64,000 nt of DNA, from positions 97,422,736-97,486,735 of the forward strand of contig OY992537.1 in assembly GCA_963921195.1 (NCBI GenBank), written 5' to 3'. The stretch comes from Pegoplata infirma (Eukaryota; Arthropoda; Insecta; Diptera; Anthomyiidae). A program made the position numbers and the translations under genes. Numbering within the stretch: the first letter of the stretch is position 1; each line of letters opens with the position of its first letter. This document shows, piece by piece, positions 30,344-41,049 of this stretch. A model generated the notes under the pieces. That model saw nothing but the letters and a program-made list of their open reading frames with translations. It did not search any database and was not told the DNA's origin.

Positions 30344-31407
30344 TTAAGTACACTCATAAAAGTTTTACAGTTACTGTTTCACAGTCAAACAAAAAGTTTT
30401 CGTTTCAGTTAATATTAAATTAAAATTCGTTGTTTCACATAAAAATATTCTAAACAACTTTTTGAACGTTTATTCAAATACATAGCTGTCTTTTAAATAA
30501 AATTTTACAAATAAAATGTAAAACTCCAAAAAAAATTTCCTATTTGAATCATTTTTTATTCCAAAATGTGTGGGCTCCAAAAACAATACTTCATTAAGGA
30601 GTCATAAATTTGTAGGGCTCAACATTTTGTTATCTGGGTTATTTAAAAAACAAACCAAAGTAAAAAGTTTGGGTTATATTTAAAACCTAGCGGAGCACAT
30701 TTTAAACTACTTTGGAATTAGAGATGAGCGCGTGACACGAATTTTTCGTAATTCACGTGATTCACGCGTGATTATAAAAAATAGTTTCGTGCGTGAGCGT
30801 GCGTGAGTAATTTTTGTTTCGTGAGTTTGCGTGATTTGTTTTTTGCCTACTGTTTCTACTTTTCCCCTGATTTTACAGCATTTTTTTTTTTTAATTTGCA
30901 GATATTTTCATACATTAAGAGAACCATTTTTTTCCTTTGTAAAAAAAGAATGCATTTTTTTTCGGCCCCATATAATCTGACACCCACTGACTTAACAATG
31001 TCACTTGTGGCAATAACAAAAGAAGAAGAAGAAGACAATAATTTAGCCGCGCCGATTTTTAGTTTTTTAAGCCACTGCTGCCGACCTAAAATATCAAAGC
31101 CGCTGCCGCCGAAAATTTAGTATCGGCTTGGTACTCTGCATAGCTACTTGTTTAACTTTGTATTTTTTTTCTCTATTAAATCAGTCAACAACACAAGGTG
31201 TAAATTTTTAAACAAAGTACAACTTGATGAGCAAGTTCTTTAAAATTTAACTTAAGAACTAACAACGCAAAAAACACAAATATTTATGTAAGTAGAAATG
31301 TTTTATCAAATAAAAATATGCATTAAACAAAAATTTGGAACGTCAGTGAACGATTGCGTTGTTGAAGAAAATAGGTCCAAAACAGGGTTGCAAAAGTTGG
31401 TACAATT
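30344..31407. other. Gene-free interval with partial element ends
   Basis: Contains a CACTCATAAAAG terminus at 30351 after TA (same type as 8951; right end not found) and a hAT-like terminus TAGAGATGAGCGCGTGA at 30719 with gtgcgtgagcgtgcgtgag subterminal repeats. An open frame at 30803-31120 shows no recognisable domain. Confidence 0.4.
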
Positions 31408-31735
31408 GTACTAGGATAAAAAGTTTATAGCCATGTCCGTCTGTCTGTTGGAAAAAATCTAACTTTCGAAAGACATATTTGAGAGAATAAACACAATTGG
31501 AGTGGGAAGCGTTTTTCCGCAACTGTTTACACACGTTTTGTATTAAAACAAAAAACCGCCGCGTTTTTCCGCCAAACTAGATTCAATTCTATTCAATTGC
31601 GGAAAACCGTTTGCCGCTCCAATTGTGATTATTGTCTGAGGCTGCTGTAGCTTAGCAGATATATCCCTACAAAAATAAAGCGAGATTTTGGCAGCACAGC
31701 TTTTTAGTAATGTGTGTAGTAAAATTGAGGGAAAA
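31408..31735 (+). mobile_element. INE-1/DINE-1-like fragment with the K2 empty site
   Basis: aggataaaaagtttatagcc and gtccgtctgtctgttgg match 6430-6470. At 31641-31660 gaggctgctgtagcttagca is the unoccupied version of the K2 insertion site. A 136-bp MITE (31492-31627) interrupts it. Confidence 0.65.
31492..31627. mobile_element. 136-bp MITE with CACAATTGGAG ends
   Basis: CACAATTGGAGTGGGAAGCG...CCGCTCCAATTGTG. The arms include gcgtttttccgcaactg and its partner caattgcggaaaaccg. It is absent from the homologous INE-like copy at 6500. Confidence 0.7.
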
Positions 31736-32228
31736 AAATTAATTTTTTGTTATGATTTTTTTAATAAATTTTTTATACCGGAATGATACAAAGGATGTTT
31801 CAATCAGCGCTGAAAGCATACATGATTTCACTGCATCTCAACAGCGCTCTATTAGTGCTCTAAACTCTGACATCGCTCTTTGGCTGTGATTCCTTACCAA
31901 AAACTGCTTCCAGTTCAGCAAAATTTCTGATGATTAAATTTTCCGCGTCAGGTTTTTTTTTTTGCGAATGCACGTGTTTAAAACCCACAAAGCAGTATTT
32001 AAAGACATTGGTAAGCCACAAGAATATTTTACAAAGGGTCTTTGTCACTCAGAAAAATTTTTAAGCCAAACAAAATTTTTACCCATAAAAAATTTTTCAC
32101 TCAATTTTTTTTTTACAAAAGACTGAAGACTGTTTTTACTCAAAAAAGTAAAAATAATAATTTTATTAATTTTTAGTTTTTGTTTTCCTTATTTTAATAA
32201 AAAATATTAAAAAATGAAATTTTTGGTA
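31736..32228. other. Gene-free interval, partly INE-like
   Basis: 31950-32100 (cacgtgtttaaaacc...aatattttacaaag) resembles the tail of the INE-like copy at 18930-19090. No gene seen. Confidence 0.4.
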
Positions 32229-32636
32229 CACGCAAAAAAAAAATCTGTGTAAGATTGAGCAATCCTACTTGGTAAAACTTTTTTCATACCAAAAAAAAAT
32301 TTTTAACAAATTTTTGCTAAAATTATGCTTGTCGATGTTAAAGTGACATAATTAATTTTTGATGAAAAATAACCGAGTAGCTTGCACAATAACGCAAATT
32401 ACTTGCACAAAAATTTATCGAAGAACACAACAAAATAAAAAAAAAACAAATACAGACCGCCATTTTCATTTTGTATTTTTGTGTGCGTTGTTCGTTTATT
32501 TTTTGTGTTATAAAAACGTAAAAAGGAAATTAATAAATAATATTAAAATAAATTAATAAATAATTAGTTTTTTAAAGGATAAATAAATGTAAGATAAAAA
32601 AATGCTAAAGTTAATTTTGCTGTCGTAACTTAAAAC
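32229..32636 (+). mobile_element. Truncated CACGCAAAAA MITE
   Basis: Begins CACGCAAAAAAAAAATCTGT after TA and matches 49883-50285 closely, ending at gtcataactta/gtcgtaactta. The right part is missing. It ends where an AT-rich segment shared with 6160-6378 (inverted) starts. Confidence 0.7.
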
Positions 32637-33010
32637 CAGACAAGGAAAAACAATAAAATTTAAAATTCCTTATTGATAAAATTCAATTTTGAATTTTTCA
32701 TAAAATTCAAGAAAGAATTTTAAATAAAATTCTTAAAATTTTTATTTTAAATTCTTAGAAAAAATAAAATTCAAAAAATTTTATTTTAAATTCTTTAAAG
32801 AATTTTATTAATAAAAAAAATAATTTTATTTTCATAATAACAAATAAATTTTGAACAAATAAATTTCAAACCAAAAATAAAATTCAAACCAAAAATAAAA
32901 TTCTATTTTTTTTGAGAGTTTTATTTTTGGAAATAATAAAATTCAAATGTTTTTGAGAATTTTATTTAAACAAAAATTTTATTTCAAATACCTTATGAAT
33001 CTAGATATAA
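32637..33010 (-). repeat. AT-rich segment, inverted homologue of 6160-6376
   Basis: cagacaaggaaaaacaataa and the following aaaattcaattttgaatttt invert the sequence ending at 6378. Mostly AAAATAAAATTC low complexity. Confidence 0.55.
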
Positions 33011-33019
33011 AATTTCCCT

Positions 33020-34273
33020 ATTTGTGTGTTCCTCTTTTTTTGTCTATCCAGAGCTTTTTGAAGCCCACTGATGAGCTACAAAGCTGAAAATTGGCATGCA
33101 TATAGTAAAACACCTGAGTCAGATCCTAACGTAGCCGGATTTCCGATTTTTTGCCTGTGGGCGGAGAAATAAGCGGGAAAGTGGGCGTGGCAAAATTCAA
33201 TTTTTTGACGTTTTTGCTTAATTTAAAACCCCCAAATGACTTTGGAAGCTGAAAATTTCCTAGAATATAGTCCTAACGATGCCGCATATCCCCAAGTAGT
33301 CGGATTTAAAATTTTCGCAATGTTGGCGGAGAATTGAGGGGAGAAGTGGAGTGGCAAAATTTAGATTTTTTTAACATTTTTACTTCTTTTGAAGTCCCCA
33401 AATGACTTAGGAAGCTGAAAATTTCCTAGAATATAGTCCTAACGCATATCCCCAAGTAGTCGGATTTAAAATTTTCGCAATGTGGGCGGAGAATTGAGGG
33501 AAAAGTGACGTTGCAAAATTGGGATTTTTTTAAATTTGTACTTCTTGTGAAGACTCCAAATGACTTAGGATGCGGAAAATTGCATAGCATTTAGTTCCAA
33601 CAATGAAGCATATCCTGAAGTAATCGGATTTAAATTTTTTAGACTGTGGAAGGAGAATTAAGAGAAAAATGGGGCGTGGCAAAATTGTGTTTTTTTAATA
33701 TTTAATTTGAAGACCCCCAATGACCTATGAAGATGAAAATCGGCATTTTTGATTATTTTAAAGTCCTCTAATGACTTAGGAAGCTGAAAATTTCCTAACA
33801 TATAGTCCTATCGACGAAGCATATCCTGAAGTAGTCGAATTTCAAATTTTTGGACTGTGGGCGGAGAATTGAAAGGAAAATAAGGAGTGTCAAAATTGGA
33901 ATTTTTAACATTTTCACTTCTTTTGAAGTCCCCAAAGGAAGCGGGAAAATGCACAGAATTGGCATGTATATAGAAGGTTTCATGTGGAAGATCAATACGA
34001 GCCTGGATTTTTGATATCCAGTGTATGGGTGAAGAATAAGAAAAGCAAAGGGCGTGGTAAATTTATTTCCATCTATTTTCTGAATATATATTTTATTTTT
34101 TTTTGTGTATCCAGCGCTTTTTGAATCTCATTGATGGACTTAAAAGCTTAAAATTGGAATGTATATAGTAAAACACCAGGGACAGATTCTTACGAAGCCG
34201 GATTTTTTGCCTGTGGGCGGCGAATTACGAGAAAAAGGGACTTGGCAAATTTTTTTTTTTTTAAACATTTTAT
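33020..34273 (+). repeat. Satellite-like array (gtgggcggagaattgag), left part
   Basis: About seven diverged units of ~130-190 bp with aggaagctgaaaatttccta, aagtagtcggatttaaa and tgtgggcggagaattgag. The array continues at 47099-48330. The sequence acattttat/attagagta flanks the intervening 12.8-kb insertion block. Confidence 0.8.
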
Positions 34274-34365
34274 ATGCTATTTACATATACCCCGAAATCC
34301 ACATAAATTTGGATTTCAAATCCAATTAAAATCTATACCGTTTACATATGCTTTTTTGACATTTA

Positions 34366-34623
34366 GCGGGATTTTGTTTGTACTAACTCTGTATTTTCTT
34401 TTGATTTGTGTACAGGGTTGTTAGTTGGAAAATTACCCAATTTTATAAATATTTCTAAAAACAATGATTTTTCTTTGCCGGAGCCAATATTTTCAATCCC
34501 ACTAGTATATGTTGGGACCACAATATCAAAAAATGTGTTTTTATGTAGAGCTGCTTCTTTAAATGCAAGAAAATTAACATTTTTGCCAAGTTTGGGGCCG
34601 CCACCATTGAGTGTTTTTCTTTG
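34366..34623 (-). pseudogene. Exon-like open stretch inside element P
   Basis: 86 codons without a stop on the minus strand and with protein-like composition (GKNVNFLAFKEAALHKN; DIVVPTYTSGIENIGSG; FIKLGNFPTNNP), ending at TAA 34363-34365. No start codon is in frame, so it would be a terminal exon. The upstream cttcctaacaaag could be a 3' splice site. Copy 2 of element P has a 1-base deletion in the A run that breaks this frame. Possibly a captured host exon or a relic of a transposon protein. I do not recognise the family. Confidence 0.4.
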
Positions 34624-34792
34624 TTAGGAAGACCAAATTGGTCAACTAAATTGTGCGTTTACCATTTGCAATGGTAAATTTTAAATGAAACATTGTTAAA
34701 CATTGTTTTTATTAATCTTTTAATAGTTTTAAAAAAATAAATTTTACTTGTTTTTTTACTTTATAAAAAACAACAACAGCTGATAAAAAATA

Positions 34793-35148
34793 CAGGGGTA
34801 ACTCATGAATAGTAGTGTCAGTAATAACGAAGTCGTTATTAATAGATGGCAATCTTTTTTTGGAAAGTATTTGGGAACGATTTGGGAATAACGAAAAATA
34901 AACATTGAAAAATTCAAAAAAGATGAATGAAAATTATTGTTGTGTCACTAGAAAATAGAAAAATACATAATAAAATAAAGAAATTAATTTAATTAAATCA
35001 AAACAACCAGCAAAATTAAACGAAAAATAAAAGGTAAACAAAACTTCCAGCTTTCCCAAATGGCATTTGTAAAACTAACACCACCTTTAAACGTCAAAAA
35101 GAACTGACTCATGGATAGTCTTTATAAATATAAGTTTTTCGAAAAATA
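34793..35148 (+). mobile_element. Short interspersed element Q, direct copy in P1
   Basis: Present in P1 but absent from P2, which reads gctgataaaaaatcgtgtgc at this place. It begins caggggtaactcatgaatag and includes taacgaagtcgttatta. The inverted copy is at 19409-19716. Confidence 0.75.
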
Positions 35149-35389
35149 GTGTGCAGCGTTGTAAAAAAAGCATTAGGGATGATTATTTTGGGAAAACCCA
35201 TAGTTGTACAATTAAGTAGTACAAATTTTTTGGGATTTTAAATTGCGATTTTACGATTTTCCCAAAATCCAAGTTTTTTTTTGTATGGGATTTGACATTT
35301 GAAATCCAAAAAAGTAATTGGATTTATTTGGATTTTCATTGAAATCCCATTTTTTTTGGATTTCGAGGTATATGTAAATGGCATATTAT

Positions 35390-36143
35390 ATGCTATTTAC
35401 ATATAACCCGAAATCCACATTAATTTGGATTTCAAATCCAATTAAAATCTATACCGTTTACATATGCTTTTTTGACATTTAGCGGGATTTTGTTTGTACT
35501 AACTCTGTATTTTCTTTTGATTTGTGTACAGGGTTGTTAGTTGGAAAATTACCCAATTTTATAAATATTTCTAAAAACAATGATTTTTCTTTGCCGGAGC
35601 CAATATTTTCAATCCCACTAGTATATGTTGGGACCACAATATCAAAAATGTGTTTTTATGTAGAGCTGCTTCTTTAAATGCAAGAAAATTAACATTTTTG
35701 CCAAGTTTGGGGCCGCCACCATTGAGTGTTTTTCTTTGTTAGGAAGACCAAATTGGTCAACTAAATTGTGCGTTTACCATTTGCAATGGTAAATTTTAAA
35801 TGAAACATTGTTAAACATTGTTTTTATTAATCTTTTAATAGTTTTAAAAAAATAAATTTTAATTGTTTTTTTACTTTATAAAAAACAACAACAGCTGATA
35901 AAAAATCGTGTGCACCGTTGTAAACAAAGCATTAGGGATGATTATTTTGGGAAAACCCATAGTTGTACAATTAAGTAGTAGAAATTTTTTAGGATTTTAA
36001 ATTGCGATTTTACGATTTTCCCAAAATCCAAGTTTTTTTTTGTATGGGATTTGACATTTGAAATCCAAAAAAGTAATTGGATTTACTTGGATTTTCATTG
36101 AAATCCCATTTTTTTTGGATTTCGAGGTATATGTAAATGGCAT
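35390..36143 (+). mobile_element. Element P, copy 2 (uninterrupted)
   Basis: About 750 bp, nearly identical to copy 1 minus its insertion, which identifies recent tandem copies. Its right end abuts the CCCGAG element that starts at 36144. Confidence 0.8.
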
Positions 36144-36630
36144 CCCGAGTAAAAATAATTGTATATAGACGTATATAATTTTATCCAATCATATAAAACA
36201 TTTTATGATTACATATAAGTTAACAGATTTTCATAATTTTTATATGGAGTTATATGTAATTACATATTATTTGATGATAATTCAGATATAAATAAATATG
36301 GTTGATGTTATTATATAAAATTATATAAGACACAAGATCAGAACTTCATTTTATATAAAAATATATGTTACGTCACCTTTAATTATATAAAATTATATAT
36401 TAAACTAAACTTAAATTTTTTTCAAGACCCGGTGAAAAATGTTCGTATATGGAAACATATACGGGGATATATGGCTACATATATGAAGATATATGACCAT
36501 ATGTGAACCATATATCGACACATATGTACATATATGAACATAAGTGTGGTCATACATAATTATGTATGAATCATATACGTCCATATACGTAAAGTGAACC
36601 CATATGTAAATATATGGCATACATGTACAT

Positions 36631-39108
36631 TAGGGTGTCCCACAAAAAAAAAGTTGTCCGGGCTCAAGCATAATTTGAAAGCTTATAGGGTAAAGTATTT
36701 TTGAGATTTTTTTCAGATTTTTCGGAAAAGGTTTTAAGGTCGCGCAAATCGATTTTTTGCTGAAAATCGGCTTTGCCGACCGTTTTTTTAACTTTCTTTA
36801 TAAAATCGTCAATAGCCACGAGTTTCTTCACAACTGAGATAATATTTTTCAAGAAAAATGTCCAAACTTTATTTTTGTGTGCATAAACTATAAGTTTTGG
36901 CAACTCTTTTGCTCATTTGGGTACCCTACATTAGATTTTTTCGTTAATTTTTCATAAATTTTGAAAATAACGCTTTGTAACTTTTAAAATTTCTATGAAA
37001 GTCAAAAAAAGTAATAATGCAGTTTGAAAGATAAATTAATTCTCTATAATTTAGCAACAATAATTTTTGAATTCGCTCTTACCGTTCCAAAGTAATACCA
37101 TTTTAAAGCTTTCAACCCATTGTATAAAACTAATAATAAAATAAAATATTGAATTTAAAAAAGATATTGTCTTCCACTATTTAATATCTTATAGTACGTT
37201 CAGATTGGCCTTGAAACCCCGTTTAACGAGGTTTCGAGCCAAACCTCATTTGAAAATACGTATTTTCTCTCACAAATTTAAACCTTTTTGTAGTGAGGTT
37301 TCAACGAAAGTACGATTGAAACCTTATAAATTTCATATTTTTACCACTGTGCGACAATGAGAAATAGAGAAAATGGGAAAATGACAAAAATAAAAAAATA
37401 AATAAATCAATTTATTTACAAAATTTCTTTAAAATATTTATTAATTTGAAATAAAAATAAAATTAAAACGTGCAAAAAATAATTTAGACATAATTAAATT
37501 AGTTAAAAAAATATATTTTTAGTGTGATATTTTCTGAAACCTACATAAGTGTCAAAATTGTTGTGTGTGAACGGGTAAGTTTTTAAATTGAAAATACGAG
37601 CTTTCAACGGGGTTTCGAGGCCAATCTGAACATAGCATTAGGGTAAAAACTTGTAAATAGGCTATATATGATGGGTTTAAAACAGCGATACGCAGACACA
37701 TACTATAACATTTTTGCTTGTGTGGGTAGTAGCAAGCGAAAAGTCAACAAATTTGCTCAAGCAACAGAATTTTATAGTGTATGTGTGTTGACAGCGCACA
37801 AGCAGCGCCTATTCCCGCGGGAATAGGAATTACAAAAATGAGTATCACTGGTTTAAAAGCTGAGAACCGGGACTGTGAGATGCAGCTTTCAGAAATAACA
37901 AACAAAAGTGTTAAATTCGGTTGTGCAGAATATTTTATGCCCTGCAATATGTAAAAAAAATAAAAAAAAATATTTACAAAAATGTTTTTTGACAAGGCAG
38001 TCTTGGTTGTCCCAAGCGGCGGCCGTAAGGGGAGACCTTCCCCCTCGCGATAAATATTACCAATACATTCATTGTGCTTTTTCCACTGAAGTAATCAAAT
38101 TTTCATCATTATTTGAATAAATCCGCGCCCACAAAATGGTGCGGCCTAAAAAAAAGCATTTTCTTATTTCCTAGGCGCAAGTACATGACTTAATATATCT
38201 TCTTTTACAAAAAAGTTGTATTTTTTTAACAAAAATACAAAATATAATGTAAAAAATACGTTATTTGTTGATTCTTCAAGGGGCAACTTTTTTCCCCCTT
38301 GACCGATTTTTCCCATTTGTGAAGATAACCTTCCTATGACCATAAGCCATATTCGTGCCTAACATCAGTAGTCTATCTCTTTTATTTTTGACTCCATCGT
38401 GTCTTATACAGCCGGACGAACGGACATTTTGACCTACTGCCCTAAATTACCACCAAACGTGACTTGTTAGGGAGTTGCTAAAAGCAGTTTTGTGTTCAGC
38501 ATCAAAAAATCTTAAGGAGCCACCTTCTCACATTTCTGTTACTGACCAAAACTCTAATTTTTCAGGTCTTTATAAGAATTTTATTATTTTACTATTAGTT
38601 TTGTACAATGAATAGAAATCTTTAAAATAGTATAACTCTGGAACCGTAAGAGCAAATTCGAAAATTATTGTTGCTAAATTATAGAGAATTAATTTATCTT
38701 TCAAACTGCATTATTACTTTTTTTGACTTTCATAGAAATTTTAAAAGTTACAAAGCGTTATTTTCAAAATTTATGAAAAATTTACGAAAAAACCTTATGT
38801 AGGGTACCCAAATGAGCAAAAGCATAGCCAAAACGTTAAATTTATGCATACAAAAATAAAGTTTGGACATTTTTTTTTAAAAATGTTACCACAATTGTAA
38901 AGAATATCGCGATTATTGGCGAACTTATAAAGAAAGTTTAAAAAACGGTCGTCAAAGCCGATTTTAAGCACAAAATCGATTTGCGCGACCTTAAAAACTT
39001 TTCCGAAAAATCTGAAAAAAATCTCTAAAATACTTTACTCTATAAGCTTTCAAATTATGCTTGAGCACCCAAGAAAATCGAATAAAGGTTTTATTTTGGG
39101 ACGCCCTA
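36631..39108. mobile_element. hAT-like foldback A (TAGGGTGTCCC)
   Basis: TAGGGTGTCCCAC...GGGACGCCCTA, duplicated target atgtacat at 36623-36630 and 39109-39116. Arms of about 500 bp (to 37140 and from 38590). The arms contain cgcgcaaatcgattttttgc and its inverse. The middle carries an unrelated MITE (37198-37631) and a short ACACATACTATAA hairpin (about 37693-37793). Confidence 0.8.
37198..37631. mobile_element. MITE with GTTCAGATTGGCC ends
   Basis: GTTCAGATTGGCCTTGAAAC and GTTTCGAGGCCAATCTGAAC. The subterminal ccccgtttaacgaggtttcg is repeated at the other side. Flanks atagta/atagca are too alike by composition to call a target duplication. Confidence 0.65.
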
Positions 39109-40461
39109 ATGTACATTAGGGTGGCAGCTATTTTGCAAAACTTCGAATTTGAAGGAGTGCACCCCTAATTTTTATTACATTTGGTCTAAAAATGCTATGC
39201 TAAAAATTTCAGCCAAATCGGACAACGTTAACACGAGGCGCATCGAGGTCAAAGGTCAAAGGTCAAAAAATAGCCATATTTTGATGAAAATCATTAAATA
39301 AATGGTGTTGTTTTTTTAATATATTGTTAAAAAGTGGTACACGAGTTGTTTTTAGTATAAGAAGATAAACTAAAAATTTTTGGGTTTTCAAAAATTAACC
39401 CTTGTAAGTCTTTCGGGGTCAAAATGACCCAATTTCCACAAAATGACCCCTAAAACACGAAAATCAGCCCCAATTTTCTAAATTTATTGAAATAAACCAA
39501 TGTAAACCCATATTTATATTCTATTTTATCATAAATACTCAGATATGAAATACTGTCTTTCTAGGATGTCATTTACCCGTTTCCCGGTAAGGCCAAAAAT
39601 ATGCATTTTATTTGGCGTGGTTCTCAAAACTGATATTTTGGTTTTTTCAAAATTTTCTTAAACAAAATTAGGAAAAATGCTGAAAAAACCACAGAATCTG
39701 ATAAAATATATGTTAACATCCCGGGTGAAAATGAGCATGTATGTTCATACATGCTCATACATGATTCCATGTATGATAGTATATGAACAATATATGGAAA
39801 TGTATGTCATATATGGGAGCATATATGAACATACACAAGTAATGTAATATTCCATAATATGTTGATGCAACTATGTGTTGATAGGTATATGTCATACTCC
39901 TTCATATATGCTATGCATCTGCATAGCATACATGTCTTAAAAACAATTTTTTTAAAGGTTGGGTTCGGCAGAACTTTGCAAAATTGGACGAAGTTCATGT
40001 ATGGGTTCAGTCTGAAAAAGTCGTTCGGTTGGACAATAATGATCATATGTCATCAAGATTGATTATAATTTCTATAGGCGAATATAAACGGCACTAACGT
40101 AAACAACCAAATTTAGAAGAAAATTCGAACACTCTGACGGTATTACTGTCAGAGCTGCGAAGGATTTCATCCCTTAATAAGATTTGGTGTTCTGAAATAA
40201 ACTTTAATGATTGCATTCCCCAATCACAATTTATCGAATGAATTTACATTTGATTTTAAAATATAGAATGAATTCGGTTTCTTTTTCATTCGACTTTGAA
40301 ATTGAATGCGTAAGTTTTTATAAATTCGATTTTTATATGTCTCATGAATAATAAATAAATGAAAAAAAGAATGCATTCAGTTTTTAAAATTCTCATAAAC
40401 AAGAATTCGATTTAATGGTAAAAATCGAATCCATTCCAAGAAATATTGATATTTAAAGATA

Positions 40462-41049
40462 CAGTAGAATCTCACAAATTAGAACTCTCACAAATTAGAA
40501 TTGTCCAGAAATTAGAACCGGCTATTTTGATGTATTGGACGCTCTGAAATTAGAACCTGTTGTTCTAATTTCTGGAAGTTTTTTTTTATTTTCAATACAA
40601 AATGCTTTTTTGTAGTTTTTTTTAAGCTAAATAGGGGAAAAACCGAATTATTATTAGTTAACGCTCTAAAATTAGAACCAGTGGTTCTAATTTCTGGACT
40701 TTTTATTTTGTTTTTTTTTTCACAATTCTATAAGTGTAAGAGAAATTGAAAAATGGAATAAAGATGGGTTTAATGACGGATCAGATAGCAGTGACGATGA
40801 TATAATCGATGTAACGCCTGTTATTTCTCATTTCAAAGCGCTTAAAAGCGCTTTTCTACAAATTTAATGTGTTAAATTAATTAAATATTAACAAATAAAA
40901 ATTGTTTCGTGTTAAAATAAAGCATTCGTAACTGTTTTTATTGTTATTTTGTCATTTTCTTTGAAAAAACAAATGTCCAGAAATTAGAACTTTTCAGAAA
41001 TTAGAACTACCCGTGGAACAAAGTGGTTCTAATTTGTGAGATTCTACTG
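40462..41049 (+). mobile_element. Pogo/Tigger-like Tc1-mariner relic
   Basis: CAGTAGAATCTCACAAATTA and its inverse, flanked by TA (40460-40461; 41050-41051). CAGTAGAATCTC ends with TA targets are typical of pogo-like elements. It contains a C-terminal transposase remnant (40730-40867) and internal repeats of ttctaatttctgga. Confidence 0.8.
40730..40867 (+). pseudogene. Pogo/jerky-type transposase C-terminal remnant
   Basis: ISVREIEKWNKDG...DSSDDDIIDVTP...SHFKALKSAF ends at TAA 40865-40867. The acidic run followed by VTP..SH.EAL is characteristic of the C-terminus of pogo/Tigger/jerky transposases. The DDE core and DNA-binding domain are missing, so the element is non-autonomous. Confidence 0.6.

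Larger units (their letters stand above)
34274..35384 (+). mobile_element. Element P, copy 1 (ATGC[T/C]ATTTACATATACC ends)
   Basis: Left ATGCTATTTACATATACCCC, right end reversed ATGCCATTTACATATACCTC. The subterminal gaaatccaaa/tttggattt motifs are also inverted. It is directly followed, after 5 bp (attat), by copy 2 in the same orientation. It carries an insertion (34793-35148) that copy 2 lacks, and an exon-like open stretch on the minus strand (34366-34623). Confidence 0.75.

Noticed and set aside
30803..31120. 105-codon open frame with an acidic EEEED run.
   Set aside because: The run comes from a short gaagaagaag microsatellite, a minus-strand frame overlaps it, and no domain is seen.
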